The notes under the pieces: model-generated
What the model was told of the DNA's origin: nothing
The model's input: the letters and a program-made list of their open reading frames with translations, nothing else
Database searches by the model: none
Assembly: GCA_014380605.1 (NCBI GenBank)
Contig: JACMJO010000377.1
Span: 1 to 11,662, forward strand
Length of the DNA stretch: 11,662 nucleotides
DNA from: Fimbriimonadaceae bacterium
GTDB taxonomy: Bacteria > Armatimonadota > Fimbriimonadia > Fimbriimonadales > Fimbriimonadaceae
Direction: 5' to 3'
In this document: positions 7,142 to 11,662 of the stretch, piece by piece
Position numbering within the stretch: the first letter of the stretch is position 1
Layout: each line of letters opens with the position of its first letter
Position numbers and translations under genes: made by a program

Positions 7142-7158
7142 GAGCCGGGCACCGGCTC
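7142..7158 (+). promoter_or_regulatory. Perfect 7-bp hairpin directly upstream of the ribosome binding site
   Basis: GAGCCGG (7142-7148), a 3-base loop, then CCGGCTC (7152-7158) make a GC-rich perfect inverted repeat. It ends 4 bases before the Shine-Dalgarno GGAG (7163-7166). If the candidate promoter upstream is used, the hairpin lies near the 5' end of the mRNA. It could stabilise the leader or tune translation; as DNA it could be an operator palindrome. No T-run follows, so it is not a terminator. Confidence 0.45.
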
Positions 7159-7162
7159 ATCC

Positions 7163-7166
7163 GGAG
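7163..7166 (+). promoter_or_regulatory. Shine-Dalgarno GGAG that sets the start at 7176
   Basis: GGAG lies 9 bases before ATG 7176 and fixes that start in preference to the far-upstream in-frame ATG at 7032 and the neighbouring ATGs at 7179 and 7185. It is one of the few clear Shine-Dalgarno sites in this window. Confidence 0.6.
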
Positions 7167-7175
7167 TTAAATCGA

Positions 7176-8798
7176 ATGATGGGTATGAAACGGATTCTTT
7201 CCGTCGGACTTGCCGTTAGCGTATTGGCTGCTATTGCGTATACGGACTTTGACGGACCGGCGCCTTTGGCATGGCGATGGCAACAACCGACCAACAGTTC
7301 GCCAGTTGGAAGTCCAACTGTCAGTGACGGCATCGCTTACGCGGCGGTAGGTTCTCGCATGTATGCGCTGGATAAGGAATCCGGCAACCAAAAGTGGAAG
7401 TACCCTTTGGTCGATCCGATCGAAGGCAGCTTCAAGTCAACGGTGATCTTGACTGATGGACTGGCGATAGCGGCGGCAAACAACAAGACCATCTATGCCG
7501 TGGACGCAAAGACCGGCGAAGCGAAGTGGTCCTACGTTGCTACAGCTCCCATTTATCGGGAGCCGGTACTCGCAAGCAAGTTTCTCGTATTCGCGTTGAG
7601 CGACAACACCTTGATGGCGATCAATGTCGCCGACGGTCAGCCTGCTTGGGCTCAGCCTGCCAAAGTATTCGACGGGTTCATGGGCCGACTGGCTTCCTAT
7701 CAGAACAACGTTTACTACTTCACAAACAACTACGAAATGGTTTGCTATAGCGCAACCACCCAGAAAGAGATTTGGAAGCAAAGATTTTCTGTCCTGAGCC
7801 CTGATACAGAAGCTGTTAACCTGAGCGACACGCTCTATGTGAACTCCGGGTCCTATGTGATCGGCGTCAACGCAGTTTCTGGTCGAAAAATCTACGAGGC
7901 CAATTCAAACACCCAGCTGAGTTTCGCGCCCGCGGCAAATGGCGAAAGCGTTTTGGCGGTGGATCAAGATGGAAAAGCGAACATTTTCGGATCGAACGGA
8001 AGGTCGATCCTGAAAAAGCCCATCGAACTTGGTTCCCAGCCTGCGACGAAACCGTCCGTCGTTGGGAAGTTCTATGCAGTACCCACCCGAAATGGCGCTC
8101 TGAACCTCATCGATTCTAAGACTGGCGACGTTGTTTGGAGCTACTTAGTTAGACCCGTTGGAGATCCATCGGCTACGACTCCCGCTACCACGGGTGGCGG
8201 TGGACGAGGCGGACCTGGTGGAGGACTTGGTGGTCCTGGCGGCGGCCAACCACAAACGAATCCCACCCGAGTGTTAGCAGTGCCTGCAGCGGGCCCGGCG
8301 GTTCTGGATGGAGACACGTTGTTCCTATTGGCCATCGACGGTAGCCTGCTGGCATTCGACAAGAATCTAGGCGTTGATCTCACTCCGCCGGGCGTGAAGA
8401 TGCAATGGCCCGGCGCCGGCGACATGGTGAATGGACAGCCACCGCTTGAATTGATCTTTAAGATTGAAGATGAAGCCTCTGGCATCAACAACAAGACTTT
8501 GAAGATCGATGTCGATGGCGAGGCAATGGAGTTCGAGTTTGGCCGAGACGGCATTGCGGTCGTTCGTATTTCCAGCTTAGGCAAGAACAAGCCGCTCACC
8601 AATGGTCGAAAAACGATCACAGTGAGCGTTGCCGACTGGCTTGGCAATCAAAGTAATGCCAAGTTTGCCCTGATCATCGACAACACGCTTAGGCCCCTTG
8701 CAAGGCCCACAACCGGCAATAACCAGGGTGGACCTGGCGGTCCAGGCGGCCCAGGCGGTGGTAGAGGCGGTGGAGCCGGTGGTGGCGACGGCCGATAG
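7176..8798 (+). CDS. Exported PQQ-type beta-propeller protein with Ig-like domain and Gly/Pro-rich segments
   Basis: From ATG 7176 this is a 540-residue protein. Residues 4-22 (KR, then a hydrophobic run ending near AIAYTD) look like a signal peptide or N-terminal anchor, so it probably acts outside the cytoplasm. About eight PQQ-like repeats of the form YALDxxTGxxxWxY follow, at residues 59-78, 102-122, 142-162, 185-204, 225-243, 264-283, 305-325 and 387-402. This resembles BamB-type or PQQ-dehydrogenase propellers, but no catalytic or PQQ-binding set is seen, so a scaffold role is as likely. A Gly-rich insert (339-358) separates the last two repeats. Residues 402-504 (TPPGVKMQWPG, then EASGI and VADWLGN) read as a bacterial Ig-like domain. 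The protein ends in a second Gly/Pro-rich tail (514-540). The upstream in-frame ATG at 7032 was rejected because it would place 48 unrelated residues before the signal sequence. Confidence 0.8.
   Translation: MMGMKRILSVGLAVSVLAAIAYTDFDGPAPLAWRWQQPTNSSPVGSPTVSDGIAYAAVGSRMYALDKESGNQKWKYPLVDPIEGSFKSTVILTDGLAIAAANNKTIYAVDAKTGEAKWSYVATAPIYREPVLASKFLVFALSDNTLMAINVADGQPAWAQPAKVFDGFMGRLASYQNNVYYFTNNYEMVCYSATTQKEIWKQRFSVLSPDTEAVNLSDTLYVNSGSYVIGVNAVSGRKIYEANSNTQLSFAPAANGESVLAVDQDGKANIFGSNGRSILKKPIELGSQPATKPSVVGKFYAVPTRNGALNLIDSKTGDVVWSYLVRPVGDPSATTPATTGGGGRGGPGGGLGGPGGGQPQTNPTRVLAVPAAGPAVLDGDTLFLLAIDGSLLAFDKNLGVDLTPPGVKMQWPGAGDMVNGQPPLELIFKIEDEASGINNKTLKIDVDGEAMEFEFGRDGIAVVRISSLGKNKPLTNGRKTITVSVADWLGNQSNAKFALIIDNTLRPLARPTTGNNQGGPGGPGGPGGGRGGGAGGGDGR
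8193..8246 (+). repeat. GGN-rich low-complexity tract coding a Gly/Pro linker
   Basis: This run of GGN and CCN codons encodes residues 340-357 (GGPGGG-like units) of the propeller protein, between repeats seven and eight. The DNA is a short imperfect tandem repeat and probably prone to slippage in steps that keep the frame. It has the same composition as the C-terminal tract of the same gene. Confidence 0.7.
8715..8795 (+). repeat. GGN-rich tract coding the C-terminal Gly/Pro tail
   Basis: This tract encodes residues 514-540, with three consecutive GGP units made from 9-base imperfect repeats (8730-8756), then GGGR and GGGA units up to the stop. It is the second such segment in the gene and lies directly before dprA. 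The tail is likely disordered; it may bind a surface or act as a spacer, but no function can be assigned. Confidence 0.7.
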
Positions 8799-9839
8799 AT
8801 GAACCCTATACTCTGTCAGGCTCTGCTTCAGGCAGAGTTGCCGACAGGAAAGGGCCGAGCTCTTCTTAAGGAGCTCGGCCCTTTTGGTGATTTGGCATTT
8901 GATCGGCTGAGGAGCCACTCTTCCTTGTCTGTGACCGAGAAGAAAAGAATGTCGGTTTGCAGTTTAGAGTCACTTCAAGCAGCTCTCAGATTAGGTGTCG
9001 TGTCAGTAGGTTTTAGCGAATTTTCCGAATCGCTCAAAAACTGGCCAGAGAATCCTCCGGGTCTGTTTGTTTGGGGGGATTGGAAATGTGCCCTAGAACC
9101 GACCGTAGCGATCGTCGGTACGCGCGGAGCCAGCACTTACGGTAAGGCGGTGTCGACAAAGTTTGCGGAAGCGTTTGCTAGAGCGGGCGTCACCGTGATC
9201 AGCGGGGGCGCGATTGGCATCGATGCGGCTGCTCATAAAGGCGCAATGGCGGTTGAGGGAAAGACGATCGCAGTGCTGGCGGGTGGAGTCGACCGCCTTT
9301 ATCCCGCGCTCCACAGGGGGCTGTTCCAGCAGATCAGAGGCGGGAATGGCTGTCTTGTCAGCCAGTTTGCGTGCGGAACCAAGCCCGATGCCTTTCGTTT
9401 TCTAGGGCGAAACCATTTGATTGCGGCGTTGAGCCTTGCGGTGGTCGTCATTGAAGCTCCCGAACGGTCAGGAGCCATTCATACCGCCCATCGAGCCAAC
9501 GAGCTTGGGAAACAGGTTTTCGTTGTGCCGTCAAACATTGAGAATCTGAACTTCAGGGGCTCGCATGCTCTGATTCGCGATGGCGCGGCGCTTGTAGACC
9601 ACCCGGATCAAGTTCTCAACTCAATCGGTGTTAAGCCTGCCCTAGATATACCGTTTGAAAAGCCGATGGGAAGTGTGGCGCAAAAGATTCTGGGCGTCCT
9701 ATCGACGTCGCCGTTAGCGGTTGAGTTCATTTTGGAGCGGAGTGGTCTGCCAATGTCGGACGTCATTAGCGAGTTAACAATCCTGGAGCTAGAGGGCCGA
9801 ATCATTCATGATGCTGGAGGTTACGCGGTTAAGCCATGA
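8799..9839 (+). CDS. dprA: DNA-processing protein DprA
   Basis: DprA binds single-stranded DNA taken up in transformation and loads RecA. This 346-residue protein has the usual three parts. The N-terminal helical region (about 6-60) contains LPTGKGRALLKELGPFG, like the family's LPGxGxxRxxxLLxxFG. The Rossmann-like core has VAIVGTRGAS (103-112), SGGAIGID (135-142), AGGVDRLYP (161-169), GRNHLIAALS (203-212), RSGAIHTA (223-230) and GSHALIRDGA (254-263). The winged-helix-like C-terminal end spans about 290-345. Several core positions differ from the common forms RNRxIaGLS, SGSLITA and GxNxLIRDGA. The ATG follows the propeller gene's TAG directly (zero gap) with no Shine-Dalgarno. ATG 8949 is an alternative start but would discard the conserved N-terminal segment. 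The 3' end overlaps nagA (ATGA). Two strong stem-loops lie in its first 90 bases. Confidence 0.9.
   Translation: MNPILCQALLQAELPTGKGRALLKELGPFGDLAFDRLRSHSSLSVTEKKRMSVCSLESLQAALRLGVVSVGFSEFSESLKNWPENPPGLFVWGDWKCALEPTVAIVGTRGASTYGKAVSTKFAEAFARAGVTVISGGAIGIDAAAHKGAMAVEGKTIAVLAGGVDRLYPALHRGLFQQIRGGNGCLVSQFACGTKPDAFRFLGRNHLIAALSLAVVVIEAPERSGAIHTAHRANELGKQVFVVPSNIENLNFRGSHALIRDGAALVDHPDQVLNSIGVKPALDIPFEKPMGSVAQKILGVLSTSPLAVEFILERSGLPMSDVISELTILELEGRIIHDAGGYAVKP
8813..8847 (+). promoter_or_regulatory. First stem-loop in the 5' part of dprA
   Basis: CTCTGC (8821-8826) pairs with GCAGAG (8832-8837) around a 5-base loop. Outside it GG (8819-8820) can pair with CC (8841-8842) and CTGTC (8813-8817) with GACAG (8843-8847), giving about 13 pairs interrupted by small bulges. 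It ends 1 base before the terminator-like hairpin. The tandem layout recalls attenuators, but no alternative antiterminator pairing is obvious. Confidence 0.45.
8849..8885 (+). terminator. Terminator-like perfect 14-bp hairpin with T-run, inside dprA
   Basis: AAAGGGCCGAGCTC (8849-8862) and GAGCTCGGCCCTTT (8871-8884) are exact reverse complements around an 8-base loop. The right arm ends in TTTT (8882-8885), the shape of a Rho-independent terminator on the + strand; with the A-run on the left it could also work on the other strand. It lies 51-87 bases after the propeller stop codon, where that gene's terminator might be expected, yet within codons 17-29 of dprA. The encoded residues fit the DprA N-terminal region, so the structure and coding sequence seem truly superimposed. 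Confidence 0.65.
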
Positions 9840-10879
9840 CTCGAGTCTATGATTTTTTGGGCCCTGAGGGGTTCGGTACATACGAAGTGGTTTGGGATGG
9901 ACCCACATTTCGGAAGGTCAGCGCACCCCCAAAAGCTCTACTCATTCCAGGCTTTGTCGACATCCACATTCATGGCGCCTTTGGTTTCGACTTCATGTCT
10001 GCGACGATGTCGGAGATGGCTATCCTTTGCGACAGGCTGGAGGCGGAAGGATACGAAACCTTCCTTCCCACAACCGTAACTTCATCTCCGTCGGTTGTTT
10101 CGAAGGCGATCTCTAACCTTCCCGATCACCCCATGATCGGTGGGTTCCATTTAGAGGGCCCTTTCCTAAGTCCTGACTACCCCGGCGCACAGCCCCCATC
10201 CGAAATTGTCGATCCCCCCATCGGCGATTCTGAGTGGGATGCGATTCTGAACGATCCCAGGCTAAGGCTCGTGACCTTGGCTCCAGAAAGGCCACATGCG
10301 TTGGATTTGATTTCGCGCCTGATGAAGCGGGGAGTGCTTGTTAGCATGGGGCACACTAACGCGACTTTCGACGAGGCTCGGCGGGGATTCGAGTTTGGGG
10401 CCAGCCACACAACTCACACCTTTAATGCCATGAGGCCCCTTCATCACCGGGAAGCTGGCGCGGTCGGCTACGCACTCTCAACCGACGGACTTTCAACCGA
10501 GCTAATCTACGACCGCATCCATGTGGTCGAAGAAGCCGCTCGCCTCCTGATTAGGTCTAAGCCAATCGACAAGGTCCTTGCGGTCAGCGATAGCACAATG
10601 GCGACAGGACTGTCGGCGGGGAAAAAGATCAAAATGTGGGGGCTAGACTGCATCGTCGGCCGGAAGGAAGTGCGCCTAGCGGACGGCGGAGCGCTCGCAG
10701 GAAGCGCCATCACGTTGCTCGATGCGTTCCGCAACCTGCACGAAGATTTTGGAGCCGAGACCGCAATCCGGGCTTGCTGCGTCAACCCCAGACTCTCAAT
10801 GGGCTGGCCCGCTGCGCCAAGGGTTTATTTGGAGCTGGACAAGAGGCTCGAGATTGTCGAGAGAAGGGTCGCTCGCTAA
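9836..10879 (+). CDS. nagA: N-acetylglucosamine-6-phosphate deacetylase
   Basis: NagA removes acetate from GlcNAc-6-phosphate to give glucosamine-6-phosphate in amino-sugar use and cell-wall recycling, in the cytoplasm. This 347-residue amidohydrolase-fold protein has PGFVDIHIHGAFG (38-50, HxH at 44 and 46), GFHLEGPFLSPDYPGAQPP (103-121, metal ligand E107), SMGHTNAT (170-177, H173), HTTHTFNAMRPL (191-202, H194), DRIHV (226-230, with substrate-contact H229), AVSDSTMATG (249-258, catalytic D252) and GGALAGS (284-290). It is somewhat shorter than the E. coli enzyme, mainly at the N-terminal beta part. The usual GxH in the GAHxP loop is GAQPP here. The start overlaps the dprA stop (9836-9839), so translation is probably coupled. 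No nagB or sugar transporter is in the window. Its stop overlaps that of the convergent sua5 gene. Confidence 0.92.
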   Translation: MTRVYDFLGPEGFGTYEVVWDGPTFRKVSAPPKALLIPGFVDIHIHGAFGFDFMSATMSEMAILCDRLEAEGYETFLPTTVTSSPSVVSKAISNLPDHPMIGGFHLEGPFLSPDYPGAQPPSEIVDPPIGDSEWDAILNDPRLRLVTLAPERPHALDLISRLMKRGVLVSMGHTNATFDEARRGFEFGASHTTHTFNAMRPLHHREAGAVGYALSTDGLSTELIYDRIHVVEEAARLLIRSKPIDKVLAVSDSTMATGLSAGKKIKMWGLDCIVGRKEVRLADGGALAGSAITLLDAFRNLHEDFGAETAIRACCVNPRLSMGWPAAPRVYLELDKRLEIVERRVAR

Positions 10880-11662
10880 GTGTGGGTCGCTTTTCGAAGT
10901 CGATCCCAGACTGCCTCCCACTCAGGAGTATTGGGCGGAGCCTGAATGACGATTCGTCCACTTCCCAACGAGTCTAGGCGGTGAAGCGCATCGTACAGTT
11001 CCGCCCCATAGCGGCGTGGATCGGCCGACATTTGGATCTGGTTCAAGTTCTGGGGAACCCGAAACGTAAGCCCAGCATCCTTTTCGCCAAGCTCTGAAAC
11101 CAATATCGCTGGAGTCTGCGGAGCGTAGTGACGGCGGTACATGCCCGGTGACCGCTTAACATCAGGTTCCAAGGAATCTGCGACTGGCATTCCAAGGATA
11201 GCTTCGATATCGGCCCGAGAAACTGTGCCGGGCCTCAGGATTCGAGGTTCGGCTCCAGTGCAATCCAACACCGTGGATTCTAGGCCAACATCGCAGGTAC
11301 CCCCATCCATGAGAATCTCCACGTGGTTCGCGAGTTGCGGATCAATGTGCTCGGGCCTTGTCGGCGACAGCGCCATGAACCGATTGGCGCTCGGCGCAGC
11401 CAAGGGAACTTGGGCAGCTTGGATAACCCTCAACGCGATTCCGTGGGCCGGCATCCGCACCGCGACGGTATCCAAAGAGGCCGTGGTCACATTTGGAACA
11501 GCGGGGTTCTTGGCAAGGACAAGGGTTAGCGGCCCGGGCCAGAACTTGTCCATCAACGCTTCAGCGAAGTCAGGAACATGGCTAACGAGTTCATACACAT
11601 CATTCCTTGCCGCGATATGAACGATGAGGGGATTATCGGATGGTCGGCCCTTAGCGGTGAAA
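10876..11662 (-). CDS. tsaC/sua5: Threonylcarbamoyl-AMP synthase, Sua5 type (5' end outside window)
   Basis: Sua5/YrdC makes threonylcarbamoyl-AMP from threonine, bicarbonate and ATP for the t6A37 modification of ANN-decoding tRNAs. The frame stays open to the window edge, giving 261 visible residues. They start in TAKGRPSDNPLIVHIA, the family's KxRPxxNPLxVH signature, so about 60 N-terminal residues are missing. Downstream lie FWPGPLTLVL, VAVRMPAH, APSANRFMALSPT, GLESTVLD and ILRPGTV. After the SPGMYRRHYAP linker comes a C-terminal Sua5 domain of about 80 residues, ending in a typical WDRLRKA segment, so this is the longer Sua5 form and not the single-domain TsaC. A GTG at 11596-11598 is internal and not the start. 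The stop TAG (10876-10878) overlaps the nagA stop by 3 bases. Confidence 0.93.
   Translation of the reverse strand, partial: FTAKGRPSDNPLIVHIAARNDVYELVSHVPDFAEALMDKFWPGPLTLVLAKNPAVPNVTTASLDTVAVRMPAHGIALRVIQAAQVPLAAPSANRFMALSPTRPEHIDPQLANHVEILMDGGTCDVGLESTVLDCTGAEPRILRPGTVSRADIEAILGMPVADSLEPDVKRSPGMYRRHYAPQTPAILVSELGEKDAGLTFRVPQNLNQIQMSADPRRYGAELYDALHRLDSLGSGRIVIQAPPNTPEWEAVWDRLRKATHT

Noticed and set aside
7032..7175. N-terminal extension of the propeller protein from ATG 7032
   Set aside because: It would place 48 non-conserved residues before a signal-peptide-like sequence, while ATG 7176 has a good GGAG site and the extension region holds the candidate promoter.
8141..8647. Pro/Ser-rich minus-strand frame of 168 codons opposite the propeller gene
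   Set aside because: The proline runs are simply the complement of the GGN tract; no start signals or domain support it.
1..11662. Defence island, mobile element, CRISPR array or biosynthetic cluster
   Set aside because: No transposase, integrase, Cas, toxin-antitoxin, tRNA or regularly spaced repeats were found; the genes are ordinary chromosomal metabolism and housekeeping.

Overview
The window is a gene-dense piece of bacterial chromosome, moderately GC-rich by eye. It carries 11 recognisable genes, two of them cut by the window edges, and no gap longer than about 150 bases. No phage, transposase, tRNA, rRNA or CRISPR signature was found. The gene mix (KimA-type potassium importer, creatininase-family hydrolase, kynureninase, ThuA protein, PQQ-propeller protein with Gly/Pro-rich segments, DprA, NagA, Sua5), together with few clear Shine-Dalgarno sites, would fit an environmental bacterium such as Armatimonadota/Fimbriimonadia. 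That assignment is only a weak inference from style.

Layout. Positions 1-941 (+): the 3' end of a GHMP-family kinase overlaps a sugar phosphate isomerase/epimerase-type TIM barrel (ATGA overlap), which looks like a small sugar operon. Positions 1006-3659 (+): a KimA-like K+ importer is followed 5 bases later by a creatininase-family metallohydrolase. Positions 3701-4948 (-): a kynureninase runs convergently into that hydrolase gene and diverges from the next one. Positions 5017-6328 (+): a ThuA-domain protein and a DinB/YfiT-like protein are separated by a long inverted repeat built of heptamers. Positions 6332-7030 (-): a CE4 polysaccharide deacetylase is convergent with the DinB gene. Positions 7176-10879 (+): a secreted PQQ-type beta-propeller protein, dprA and nagA lie end to end with a zero-base gap and then a 4-base overlap. 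Positions 10876-11662 (-): a Sua5-type threonylcarbamoyl-AMP synthase, cut at its 5' end, shares its stop-codon bases with nagA.

How the genes relate. Most are housekeeping or stand-alone metabolic genes, and I see no dedicated multi-gene defence or biosynthetic system. The most unusual signals are structural. One is a pair of adjacent stem-loops, the second shaped like a Rho-independent terminator, lying wholly inside the first 90 bases of dprA. The other is the 20-bp heptad-built inverted repeat between thuA and the DinB gene. The KimA-like protein is the most informative reannotation: it would usually be labelled an amino-acid permease, but it keeps every residue I recall as lining the K+ sites of KimA.
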